NCBI GenBank assembly: GCA_947311845.1
Contig: CAMZMU010000055.1
Span: forward strand, 19,464,221 to 19,528,220
Reading direction: 5' to 3'
DNA from: Poa pratensis
Taxonomy: Eukaryota; Streptophyta; Magnoliopsida; Poales; Poaceae
Length of the DNA: 64,000 nt
The stretch's first letter is position 1. Each line of letters starts with the position of its first letter. The translations under genes and the position numbers were made by a program. The notes beneath the pieces are model-generated. The model was not told the origin of the DNA. It saw nothing but the letters and a program-made list of their open reading frames with translations, and did not search any database. Below are positions 1 through 10,881 of the stretch, one piece after another.

Positions 1-2009
1 TGTCTAGGTTTTACCTTATCCGCAAAGAGTCCTCAAATCAAGTATGTTGGTTAGTATTGAAGTTGGTAAATGGTTTGACCTTCGATGACCAGTTCTTTAG
101 CTCTGTGGTAGTCTGTGATGATTGTTTCCGTGGAAAGTTGAATTGAATTGGTAGAAGAAAAGAACATTGGGCTCGTTTGATTCATAGGATAGGAAAAGTG
201 TAGGAATAGGAAATCCATAGGATTGGAATGTCATGTCTAGTTGAATCCTATAGGAAGAGTACTTTGTGTTTGATGGCAAAGGAATTGTAAAAAGAGGTTG
301 GAGTCAATGCTAGAATTCCTATAGGATGTAGTACAAAGATTCCTATGGGAAAAATTCCTATAGGAACTAATCCTATGAATCAAACGACTAACGTAGGAAA
401 ATTTCCTATAGGATAAAATCCTCCAAGAATCCTATGAATTTTCTTTGAATCAATGGAGCCCTGAGGTTTTCTAGATTAAACTTGTCTCGAATCAATTCGA
501 AAGCAAAATCTTGTCATATGAATTTTTAAGTGGTCTGTAATATATCATTTAAGTGTGCAAGCATTATATACGTGCAAATGAGGACATCAGATGCGATTTG
601 AATTCTGTTATATATCAAATTCTAACAATATCCACATTTTTTTTGTAATTCAGGTAAAAATATACAATGACAAACTATGCGATTACACAAAAGAAAAAAC
701 CCTAGTAATTTTTCAAGTCAATTAACTGGCAGTGGTCGAGGTTTTGGATTAAGCATTGTTGCGAGTGTAATATGAATCTTCTGTTATCGTACCAATCAGG
801 GAAGGAATTTATAGTCAATAACACAAAAACCATATGAGTGTTTTTCTCTGTGCCCATTACTAGGAACCACACCATTTAATGCAAAAAGTAAGATAAAAGC
901 ATGGAAGGAAGAGAAATGCTGCCGTATATATGTATCTTTACATTCATTACTGGAACTTGATTTGATCCCAAATTTTAGTAGAAACATTGGTGAATATTTT
1001 ACCACTTCTTTTATTGGAGGAACATGTTTTTTACAATACACAGCACTAAGGATTTAGTGACTGAACATAATACTGTTTTTATCAGCTCTTATTTATCCTC
1101 AATGCAATTCATTGAAGTTGTCATGGTTTGAAAATGTACAACTACATTAACCGTACGGTTCGATTTACTTGCTAAGTTCTAGAATCTTTTGCTTCCTCAT
1201 CTGGCTGACATAATATTTGTCTTAAACGAATATTCTGTCATTCTATGAAGGAATGGAAGAATAGTACAAAACGTTGACCAATTCATGGACTTTGTTTGAT
1301 TTTGCACAGTTTTTTGAACTTGCGTACATGTGGCATTTGCATTCTCAGTGGTCGGCACAGTCAAAATTTTGCAACAAGTATATACACTTTTCAAAGATTT
1401 ACCATAATGCATTAGTTTATCCAACATGGATATTTGGTTCCGATACTAGTGATAGATTCTTTGTAATTGTCTATGATAAACCTAAGTACACGTTATCTTG
1501 CATTTGTGGTGTACTGGTTGAATCTTAACAACCTCATATGCCAGTGCCATTGATAGTTGATGTATTTACATCTTTCTTGTAAGAAGTATATCGTATTGAA
1601 TTAGCATTGTCTTGTAACCTAAAGTTTGGTTTTCTGTTTCTTCATATTGATTATTCTCTGTTGCTTTGAGATCATGTTTCATCTGAGTAAGTTTTCTCTC
1701 CTAGAGCATTTTTTTCATGTACCTTTATGTTGAATCTGGATTTCCCGTTTGGGCGCCTATTTAGGAAAAATATTACATGGTCAAAATCATCTATTTATTT
1801 CCACATGTACGGCTCATGTGCTTCATTGGCTATAGTTTAGCCCTATAACTTCTTAGATCTTAGATGAAGTGGTTTTGATGTTTGGAGTAGTAAATAGGAA
1901 ATTAGGTTTTCTAGCACTACAGTTCTATAATGGGGATTTTAATTATATTATTACTTGTTGCAATTGCACTCCCATGTTCATATTCTCACCTGAACAATTT
2001 TATCAACAG
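1..2009. other. Gene-free left edge, possibly intron or flank of the Josephin remnant
   Basis: Apart from the inverted-repeat element at 169-461 I see no exon here. The sequence is AT-rich and ends in a good splice acceptor (AG at 2008-2009) directly before the Josephin-coding stretch. It may therefore be an intron whose first exon lies left of the window, or unrelated flank. I found no match to the N-terminal Josephin half that carries the catalytic Cys. Confidence 0.4.
169..461. mobile_element. Short inverted-repeat (MITE-like) element
   Basis: The left end GGGCTCGTTTGATTCA is matched by the inverted right end GGGCTCCATTGATTCA, 14 of 16 bases. The 293-bp interior is full of CCTATAGGA and CCTATGAATC motifs in both orientations, so it can fold on itself. 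It has no coding capacity. The look is that of a Tourist/Harbinger-type MITE common in grasses. I could not fix a clean target duplication, so the superfamily is inferred. Confidence 0.6.
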
Positions 2010-2734
2010 GTGCTGCAGAAGGCCCTAGAAGTCTGGGACCTCCTAGTGGTTCCCCTTGACTCCCCAGCAGCTGGGTCATCCCTATTTGACCCAGAGCTAG
2101 AAATTGCTTTCATTTGCCACCTCCAGGACCATTGGTTCTGCATTAGGAAGGTGAATGAGGAGTGGTATAACTTCAACAGTCTGTACCCTGCTCCCGAGCA
2201 TCTGTCGAAGTTTTATCTCTCAGCTTACATTGACACCCTGAAGGGATCAGGGTGGAGCTCTTTGCGGTTAGGGCAATTTCCCTAAAGAGTGCCCGATGGC
2301 GACAGAAGGCTCCAATGGTTTCGGGCAGTGGCTGCTTCCTGACGATGCACGGAAGATTACAGCCTCTTGTAACCAGGTGCAAACACCCACTCGGCAGCAA
2401 GTCGTCTCTCCTATTCGCAATCCATCAGAAGGCATGAGTGAAATGGAGCTGATTGCGGCAGAGCAGGAAGAAGCCGACCTGAATGCTGCTATAGCCGCTA
2501 GCCTGATGGACACCGGTGGTCAATTTGGTAGCCATAGTGCACCTCAAAAGAAAGCAGGCCTCAGGTTTTCTTCCAAGTGAAGCTGCATCTGACGTGGTCA
2601 GCAAAGATAGCAATCTGGAGGAGCAAGGAGCTAATAAGGCGGAAGCAAGCGAGCCTGGCAACGATGGCACTGAGGAGTCTGCTCCAGTCAGCTATCCAAG
2701 GGAGAGGTCTCCCCCGTCAGAGAGAAGACAATGA
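2010..2734 (+). pseudogene. Ataxin-3-like Josephin deubiquitinase, 5'-truncated and frameshifted
   Basis: The family are Josephin-domain cysteine proteases that trim ubiquitin chains. The region encodes the C-terminal half of the Josephin domain: ICHLQDHWF holds the catalytic His, and the WYNFNSL that follows holds the catalytic Asn. The tail after it has a ubiquitin-interacting motif (EADLNAAIAASL, about 2476-2511). The N-terminal half with the catalytic Cys is not seen in the window. The frame breaks three times: after GSGWS near 2258, in a G run near 2272 (both consistent with single-base losses), and again near 2545-2575. The last frame ends at 2734. The pieces otherwise read as one protein. 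This is a decaying gene or fragment unless the breaks are assembly errors. Family assignment is sure; pseudogene status is likely. Confidence 0.75.
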
Positions 2735-3489
2735 TAAGAGATGGTTAGGATGACATGTTCCATTCGGCTGGAACTGCGTTGAACTATACAGACAGAAAGT
2801 GAAAAGTGCGTTTAAACTGCCCTCCATGAGGGGGCAATTCTGTTCTGAACTCCTGATTTGGGAGTGCTGTATACAAGAGAGTCTGAACCTGCCTGGGTTT
2901 TAAAAACTTTGACATGTGTATCGTTATGTGCAACCTGCATAGAGACTAGAAATGGAGATTTTGCTTCGTTTTTATAAGGTTTATTCCTTTACATATCCTG
3001 CCAGCTTTTCTTTGAATATGATGATTACATGACGGGTCACATTTTTGGGCTAGAATAACTCCACCCGGCTATCTCAACGTTATGATTGTTTCCTGATTAG
3101 TATCATCGATGATCTCCCTGAAACATATGATGGTATGCTTTTTCACAGGAAGAGGGCTGGGTCCTATGTATGGTTCTCAGGCATAGAGATGATCCTGGCT
3201 GTGAGGTTGAAGAAAGTATAAGTCTGTTAAAAAAGTTCAGTTGTAATATTGCTTTATCTTGTGATGATGGTTTGTAGGAAGAGTCCTGTTTTGAGTCGAG
3301 ACAAGAGTTGGATGATGTTCTCGTGTGGTTTTCTAGGTGCCTGATAGATGTGTTAGGTAAGCTGCCGGGGATATATCTGTGTGGTTCTGGGCCGGTATGG
3401 GTTGCAGTTTATGTAAGTTAAAAGATGGACTTTGTATTATCAGTTTGAGTAATATGAAACTGAGAGCCTTTCCTCGAAAAAAAAAATGA
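2735..3489 (+). other. 3' flank ending in an A-rich tail
   Basis: There is no open frame of interest. The stretch may include the 3' UTR of the Josephin remnant. It ends with a ten-base A run near 3477-3486, preceded by sequence resembling a plant transcript or LINE 3' end, so part of it could be a retroposed tail. No target duplication was found. Confidence 0.3.
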
Positions 3490-3689
3490 TCAGTATGGGT
3501 GCTGCAGGAATAGGCACGGCTTGAGTAGTGAAGGTGTGCGCCATGCGCAGGTTCGCTTTGTCCTCTGGTGAAAGGGACGTGAAGAACCAAGAAGACGACG
3601 GCGAAGGTGACGAGGCAATGGCGACGTGCAGTAAGTTGGAGGAATATTTGGAGCCTGAGATAGTAGTATTTCACTTAACATCAGAGTTC

Positions 3690-5127
3690 TGGAGAACAGC
3701 GCCCTGAGATAGTTAGGATAGCCCGACCCCCGCGTCGCTCCGCTTGAGCGACACGGGGGACCCAAATCGCGCCGCCGCCGGCCGGCCGTCTTCCCCTGCC
3801 CCTCCTCCGCCGTTGCCGCCGCCTGGCTGCGGTGGCGGCGCCCCCCGCCTCCACAAGGCGGCGCGGGGCGAGCTCGCGGTGGACACGCGAAGCGGCTCCC
3901 GATCTCCCGCGACGACGACGATGTGGTGCTGCGGCGGCGCTGCTTCTGCAGCGAGCTCGGCACGGCTCGACGTCAACATGGCCGGATGGGTGCGGCAGGT
4001 GGTGGCGGCGACCTTCAGCGCAGCCGCCGGTGGTTTCGGCCAGGGCCCGATCTAGGCCTCGATGGGCTCGGCGGGCCGCTGCTCTCGGCGGCCTCCCGTG
4101 CATCGCACCGCTGTGGTGCCGCACGGGGCTGGCTGCTGCCGCGCGGTGGTGCTCGAGGAACTGCAGCGTCGTCGACGGAGGTAGAGGCTCCCCGTCCGGT
4201 TTCCCTTGGCTGACACATCGCGTTGGCTTCGGGGGCGGCGGCATTCGTGCGGCTGGGCGTGTGGCTGTCCTGCAGCACTTGGACGCCGGGGCGGCGGCCC
4301 CGGACTGGTGGTGGCGTCGAGCTGAGCTAGGAGGTGGCTCAGCGCGAGACTGACCTAGACCCCGGCGTCTAGCTCTGTTTGGTGGCCGTGGACCGTCGGC
4401 GCGCGGGGCTGACGGTGTCTGCGTGCGGGTCTGCGTTGGTGGGCTGGTCGGCCCCCGTGTGGGTGGGCGGACAGAGACCGCCGGTGAAAACCTTGCCTTG
4501 GTCGACGACCAGGACAGGCGACAGTGACGCTTCCGGGCGCCACTTCCTACTTGTAGGCGTCGTTGTGTCGGTGCTCCCACTCCTCCGCCCGGAAACTTCC
4601 GGGGGAAACCCTAAATCCTCGATGGATCGGGCGAGCGCGGCGCTTCTGCGTCGTATTCTCCTTGGGGCCTCGTCTTGGATGTTTTGCCGGCCAGAGGGAC
4701 CCGTGGATGTTTGGTGGCCAGCGGCGACGATCTTCTCGTCTTCGGCTAGGGGTGCGTGGCCCTGGGCCGGCGTGGATGTCGGAGCAGTGACTCCGATCTC
4801 GCCTCCGCTGCGTCGCGTTGAGGTGTGTGTGGGTGTCGACCTTTCCTGCTTGGGCGGTTTCGTCGTCGACCTGTGTGAAGCGTGGCCCGTGGCCAGCGTG
4901 GATGTCGGAGCGGCGGCTCCGGATTTCGCCTCCGCTGTGGCGTTGAGGGGTGTCGGCCTTGGCCGCTTGGGCGGTTAGGCCGTCGACTTGTGTGGTGCGC
5001 GGCCTGGGGCCGGCGTGGTGTGTTGTGTTGTTGTATCCGGTTTTCGGCCAGTTTTCCTTATAAACTGGCCAATTCAATTTTTCTATATAAATGAAAAGGC
5101 AAGCCACTTGCCCGGTTTAAAAAAAAG
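3690..5127 (+). mobile_element. GC-rich retroposon-like block with A tail
   Basis: A strongly GC-rich block with long overlapping open frames on both strands, none resembling a known protein, passes into an AT-rich end and finishes in AAAAAAAA near 5120-5127. This layout (GC-rich head, A tail, no recognisable protein) resembles the better-defined element at 39,780-41,004. The 5' boundary is a guess and no target duplication was found. Alternatives are a retroposed transcript or part of a larger LINE. Confidence 0.35.
4754..5020. repeat. Tandem repeat, units of 126 and 117 bp plus a partial third
   Basis: Starts of GCGTGGCC/GCGCGGCC followed by (G)GGCC(G/A)GCGTGG recur at 4754, 4880 and 4997. 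Each full unit runs through a GTCGGAGC...CTCCG segment, a TTGGGCGGTT segment and a GTCGAC(C/T)TGTGTG segment. Unit two is 9 bp shorter. The third unit is cut after about 25 bp by the AT-rich tail. Confidence 0.8.
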
Positions 5128-6325
5128 TGATGAGCTACCAGCGTGCGCAGGGCACTGCACCGCCTGCTTTTGGCTGTCGTAAGCAGCTTCGGCTGCGTAC
5201 TGAGCTGGGGACGACGAACGCCACCGACGGAGTCGGCCGACGCACGCCTGGCTGCAGTGCGAGCGCCCGTGCCACGGAGCCAGTAGCGTGATGTGGCCTC
5301 GTAACCGTCTGGTACTGCGCACTCAGGCCGATCACGGGACGCTGCTCGGCGATCGGATGCTTTCCTTAGCCTGTCAGGGGGGTAGCTAGGCTAACGATGT
5401 ATTGGGCTTGGAGTGTTGGGCAGGGAAGGATCGAAGAGACACCGGCGCGTGCGAATCGACTGCTCCGTCACGGGATGCTCTGCCACGACGTGGCGTCGCT
5501 CCTCGGATTGGAGCATATGGCGGAGGTGGTAGGGCCTGGGGGAAACATATGGCATGTTTGGGATGGGGTAGAAGCTTCTTTTGACAAGTCGCAGATGGAG
5601 CATTAACATACACGCCCATTTGATTTGATACCTAAAAAAGAAAATACGCCCATGTGAATGTGATGCTCACTTTACTCACGGTCATGGCTGGAGACAATAT
5701 ACGGTCGTGTTCCATCACTATCTCACGAAATGGACTCGATCGAGCGCAACGTTGACGCGGAAAACGAACGATGATTCTTCGTTTCAGTGGCTATACAACA
5801 TGGTGGTGCTTATCCGCTTGATTCATGCGCAGGGCAGGCCGACTACCTAGCATCCAACCGTATCGCTACAACGTTGACGCCTTCCGCAATCTGCATCCTC
5901 CTTGGATTGGATGGAGAATAAATTGTGCTAATCGCTACTGGCTAGCCTCCAACCGTATCGCAAACTTGCAAGTTAATGACTACATCTTCGTTGTTAACCA
6001 CTGGCCGAGTTATCGCCCGTGATCAGGAACATGGCGTCAGACAGCAATCTTTCGTCGTGTCGTGGCTCGTAGAAGAATTAGCATTCTTCCTCTCTCGTAG
6101 AAAGGAGGAAAACAGTAGCGCTCACTCAACAAAGTGTAAGCGTTCCACATTAAGAATTTAACGCACTAATAAGAAATCCATTGCCTTGTCAGCGCATACG
6201 TACACAGTGGGAGACGAGATGCATGGCGCATTGTGTGGCCTCGACTCCGTCAAGCTACTAAACACGGTGGAGCCAGAGATGAACCGAGAGCGACGTCTAC
6301 CGGCGGCCATCATCCCCGTTCGTTA
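5128..6325. other. No gene recognised
   Basis: Mixed-composition sequence. The short open frames on both strands match no family I know. A phrase, CCAACCGTATCGC, occurs twice (about 5860 and 5950), suggesting a small internal duplication. Confidence 0.3.
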
Positions 6326-6765
6326 TTTTTTTTTGAAGCGTGGGCAAAAGCTTTGCCCTTTTCGATTAATTAAGAAAGAAGTTTTTTACAACCCGGACCA
6401 AGATGAGATAAAGAGAACTCGTTTGGCCCCAACAACATATAAACGGGACTACTCTCCCGGCATTATTTCACCCAAACGTTTTGCGCCCGCGATGACCCAA
6501 AGGCAAGCTTCGCCCTTGATCTTATTGAAGATGACCGTGGGGGTGTAAACTTATTCCGGAACACGCGAGCGTTTCTTTCGTTCCAAATTTCCCAAGACAC
6601 AAGCAAGGTAATGGATGCCAGTGCTTTGCGGTTTGGGGAGGGACCTTCCGTCATCTTGAGCCACCAACTATAGAGCGTGATGTCCGTCCATTGGCTTGGG
6701 TCCAAGGCATGGATGCCAAGCCAAACTTTGATTAGGCCCCAAAGGCGACGAGTGTACCGACATCC
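6326..6765 (-). mobile_element. LINE 3' fragment
   Basis: The minus strand encodes the end of a plant LINE ORF2. The tryptophan-rich C-terminal signature WEIWNERNARVF reads in 6463-6705, and the frame continues upstream (RRLWGLIKVWLGIHALDPSQW). Downstream on that strand comes a typical LINE tail ending in an A run (T run at 6326-6334 on the plus strand). The reverse transcriptase and endonuclease are absent, so the copy is severely 5' truncated. No target duplication was identified. Confidence 0.75.
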
Positions 6766-6953
6766 AAGGCTTTATCTCGCACTCGGTATCGATCACATAG
6801 GCTTTTGGTCGTGTAATAGAGTGTCAGCTAATTGATGATCAGATCGGCGCAATTGTCTTTTGCAGAGAGACATGCGATCGATCCAACCGCCTGTTGTGAA
6901 ATACGACTATGGGAGGACGCAACTATGAAATGGCATGCTTACCTCGTTCGCCA

Positions 6954-9300
6954 GGGGCGCGTTTGGTAGTCGGCATCATCTTTTGAACTCTCTGGGGCAG
7001 CTGAACGAGGCCTAGCCGACCGAAAAGAGACTGTAAGCTGTGTTGTGCATGTCGTTTGCTAGACTGCAGCAGAGAACGTGGCATTAGCCAAAAAACATGG
7101 TAGTGGGTGTTTGGTTACATGTTTTGCATGCTCGAATGTAACTATGCCTATGTTTGGTTGGATGCAAAACTATCGCTACGGTAACCTCTTCTCCCTTTTG
7201 GTGAGGTTACCAGGCCTAGCACAGAAGCATAAGTATGATCTATAACAAGCACACAAGTTATTAAACACACACAACATAGTCTCATAATCCACATAACATA
7301 GTACCAGACTAGTTCTTAAACATGTACCATAACCCAGATAAACAAGTAGCATGAACATGGTGCAAACAGAGTCTCATCTAACCAGTAGCATAATCCACTA
7401 GCTTATTAGTCGTTTTTCTTGCAGTTCGTTGGGTGGTCAGGGCACTCCCTCACCAGCTCACAACTCGAGTTGTCAAAAATGATCACCTTGTACTCCATTG
7501 GACCGAGCTTCTAGAACATGAGAAGGTAACCAAGATTCACGTTATGAGCTATGGCAAAAGCTGGCTATCCCTAATCGGGCATGCTTTCCATTGACATCAG
7601 CCAGCTTGATTGTCCACACACAACCTATGTTCGTCCTGAGAGTGATCTCCCCAGGCACCTCCCCCAAGTAGGGCCTGAAGGCGTTATGAACTGGAAGGAT
7701 TCCTAATCCAGGTGCGATGACCACTTTGCAGAAGTAGTCAGGGGACGCCGTTTGCTTGATCCAGCCCTAAGTTGCTTTTCTTTTCTTGAAGTTCGAGGTG
7801 TCAATCTCAACCTCCTCGAAAGGGGCTTTAAGATTCAAATCCTAGAACAAAACAGTCCGTTAAAACATGTTTACCCAGTAGGTTATTTAGACCAACACTT
7901 GCACTTGTATGATGCATATTTTAATCATTGGCCATAAAAAAATGATATACCAACCATCGCCTCAGTTATCAGGCAGAGACAACTTTGCACCACCAGATTA
8001 GCAAACAAAAACAAGTAGAAACCACTCCTATTTGTGACTGGTTCATACTTTTATTGGCCGTCTGCTGGAGACAGTCCTGCATCAGCCCCATGACAGTAGG
8101 GCGGGTCCATCAATTTGTAAATGGGTATTCAATTTTTTTTTACCATATAAGAAGGGAAATAGTTTACGAAATGGAGATCAAACCCGCCAAAACCTGCTAA
8201 AGCGAGATCCTATACACTAACCAATTGCACAGTCACATGCTTTTTAATACTTGGATTGATTCTAATACATAGGAAACAAAAGCCGATGGATATATCATAT
8301 GATTTGAAATGTTTGCCAATTTTTTTGGGTATTCACCTGCATACTCATGAATACATGTGTGCTCGCCCATGCATGACAGTGGTGTCAAAAACATCATCAT
8401 AGACCAAATTCATATGCACAAGAAATTTGCCTCATGAAAAAATAGCTCACAAAGATTCCAGGGAGATGACTCTTACATGACCAAGAGATATGCACAACAA
8501 ATGTGCTTGTACATTGCACAAGGTCATGTAGAATCACCTCCTTGCACTTATGTTCTGCCACACTGTCATCATCGGCTTGGTGGAAATCAGAATATCTTAG
8601 CCCCAATCTCTATGAAACACAGACCGGGTACAGATCAACCCTAACCGAATGAAATCATCCTGCTCTTTGATTAACTAGACCACAAAAATACCCCAAATAT
8701 AAAGAAGACACCAAATGGACTACTAAGGCCGAAATATCGAATCATATATGCACATTGAACCCTAGAAACTTGTAGATCCACCATGCATGTCATACTACGC
8801 TCATAAATGAAGCTCGATATACATATCTACGATGCGTACGAAGCATAGAAGGGTTAGAAATCATCTTACCGCTATTGACGAAGCACTCGAGGAAGATGGG
8901 ACGCCGCGATGTTCTGGATGTGCCGATGAAGCTCCTACTTGCCCAAAGAGGGAGAGAAGATGGCCGATCTTCTTGTCCCGCTGAATATGCTGGACGTTGT
9001 GCTCTCGATGTGCCGGCGGTAAGGCAGACGCCGACAGAGAGAGAGAGAGAGAGAAGAGGAGACGAGTGACTAAAGGGGGTGGAGTGAGTGGGAGAGTGAG
9101 CGGTGAGGGAAATAAATGGCACTTGTTCCCAAAGGGACGCAGTTTCTCCCTCGTGTACGCCTGCGTGCCTCCCTTGTGCTCCCCTCGGCCAAACCCCAGA
9201 AAAACGGTCCCTTCGGCTGTTCCTGGCGGACCTGGCCCGAGGATGCTTTGAGGAGCGCGCTGGCCTAGCCCAGGGGCTCATACAGGCATCCAATCACCGT
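6954..9300. mobile_element. Probable non-autonomous TIR transposon carrying a B3 relic
   Basis: The left end (GGGGCGCGTTTGGTAG) and right end (GGCCTAGCCCAGG...CAGGCATCCAATCACC) align with the two ends of the clearer element at 38,158-39,138, although the right TIR here has drifted. The interior is not homologous to that element and includes degraded B3-domain coding sequence on the minus strand. I see no transposase. A (GA)n run lies at about 9038-9053. The boundaries are approximate and the superfamily is undecided. Confidence 0.4.
7406..7817 (-). pseudogene. B3 DNA-binding-domain (REM-like) protein relic
   Basis: B3 domains are plant transcription-factor folds that bind DNA in the nucleus. 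Minus-strand reading gives the hallmark order: a start strand ending DYFCKVVI, then FRPYLGEVPGEITLR, WTIKLADVNGK, and a final strand EYKVIIFDNSSCELVREC before a TAA at 7406-7408. Disablements are clear. There is an in-frame stop just before GWIKQ, a frameshift after GIASFCHSS, and a stop inside LLMF-KLGP. It sits within the TIR element of 6954-9300, which suggests capture of a gene fragment, or an insertion next to an old gene. Confidence 0.65.
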
Positions 9301-10541
9301 GACTTCCCCCGCCACTGTTCTCCGCCACTCCCTGTCGCATTGTTACCCTACCGCTTCTCCTCCGTGTCCTCTACTTCCCTCCTTTCTCCTCCATGGAAGC
9401 CACACTCTAGCACAACTATGGGCATGGTCATGGTGGAGCTCCATATCGAAAGTCTTCAACCGTGCCAAGCCTGGGGAGGTCTAGGAACATGCCAGGGGTT
9501 ACCAGATCTAGCGTTGATGGGGCTCTGGTCAGCCGGATTCGCAGCCGGCATCGATGAATCGACAAATCTGGGGCCGCCATGGACGATGGTACGCGGTTAG
9601 ATTTTCAATTTTGTATGTTGCATTCTTGTGTCAATTTTGCTACACACGTGTATGTGTTTTATTCCGCACGTACACACGTGATGTTGCGATGATTTTAGGC
9701 GTCTGCTACACGTTTGTATTTTCTTGTCTTTTTCGATGTTGGATATTTGGGTTCAAAATGCTCAAAAACATGTTTGTCTTGATGCGAACACTGACGCAAG
9801 ATGATGCGCCTACACTGGACTTTGTTACAAATGTTTGCTTAAATCTTGCAAACATCCTCATGAGGTGCTACAAATATTGATTTCCCATGTAGCAACCGTG
9901 ACTTTATTTCGTGGATTTTGCTACGACTTGCTGTTTTTTACTGTGAACAGTGGAAAATATTTCACAACCACTTTTTATTGCATTACTTTTTGAAGTGCCA
10001 TAAAATGTTTTTGCATGGTTGTAACATCTGTCCGGGAAATACTGCGATATTAGATAAAAGAAAATATCAATACTAGAACTTGGGGCAAACTTAAATAAAA
10101 ATGTGTGGTCGTACTGGGAAGAAACCGGCAGCGCTATTTTTGATAGAGGTGATTGTGCGTACGCACCGAGTCTGAGCACGGAAGCTCGAACTCGGGCAGG
10201 ACGTATCAGCACGTTCCCTACCACCGGGCCTTGCCTCGTCCACCACAGGGCAAACTTAAATGTTGTTGACTTTTAACTAAATTTATGCACCTTATTCAAT
10301 GGAACGGAGTGACTATGACTTCGTGAGTCCATAAGACCTAAATTCTTCCTTCTTCACACGAAAAAAAAGGTACTCTACAAGGATTCGAGCCGTGAGTCGT
10401 GCGTTAGCTAGGCTCACACTGTGCGTCGGACCTTTTGGCTCAGCTCCCGCACTCCCGTTTCAGGCAGGGTCACTCAACCTAGGAACGAACCAAACTAGCG
10501 ACCGGATTATTTTCCTTCATCGCAGCTTACCCATGCGTGGC
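9301..10541. other. No gene recognised; upstream flank of the fucosyltransferase gene
   Basis: Short open frames (for example around 9299-9600) have no recognisable domain. The last few hundred bases are the likely distal promoter of the gene starting at 10,882. No tRNA or other RNA gene was seen. Confidence 0.3.
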
Positions 10542-10550
10542 CATATAAAC
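10542..10550 (+). promoter_or_regulatory. Candidate TATA box of the O-fucosyltransferase gene
   Basis: CATATAAAC lies about 335 bp upstream of the chosen start codon. Transcription starting about 30 bp downstream would give a GC-rich 5' UTR near 300 nt. An ATG at 10,574 opens a 181-codon out-of-frame reading frame that overlaps the main start, so the true start site may lie just below it. Confidence 0.4.
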
Positions 10551-10881
10551 GAACGACGGGCGCGGCCACGCCCATGAACGTGCGAGGCGCGAACTCTAGC
10601 CAGCGCGGAGCATTTTTAATTTCACAGCCTCCCCCCTTGGATCCGCCACCAGCACGACCTCGATCGATCGAGCCACGAAACGCACGACTCCCCCACCTTT
10701 CTTCCCCACGCGCGCGCGAGCGCAGTTGCACGGCCAGTCGGCCACCTCGCTCACGGCGTCTGAGTTTCGAGACGCTTGCGGCGAGGGCAACCGGGCAAAG
10801 CGCCTGCCGGTCCCCGTTTGATTCCCGGGCCTTTTCTCCTCGTGACCGACCGATCAATCAGGTTCTATTCTTAGGCCGTCC

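Noticed and set aside
1274..1528. Exon upstream of the Josephin remnant
   Set aside because: The 84-codon frame has no similarity to the Josephin N-terminus and lacks the catalytic Cys context.
4380..4978. Type II membrane or secreted protein suggested by hydrophobic stretches
   Set aside because: The hydrophobicity comes from a GTG/GGC-rich tandem repeat read in one of three open frames.
3490..5107. Several long open frames on both strands (up to 299 codons)
   Set aside because: They overlap each other in antisense, are Arg/Pro/Gly/Ala-rich as expected from GC-rich DNA, and show no domain. Treated as chance frames in a GC-rich retroposon-like block.
10130..10220. tRNA-like segment (GAAGCTCGAACTCGGGC)
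   Set aside because: The T-arm-like phrase lacks the invariant GTTCRA context and no acceptor or anticodon stem could be folded.
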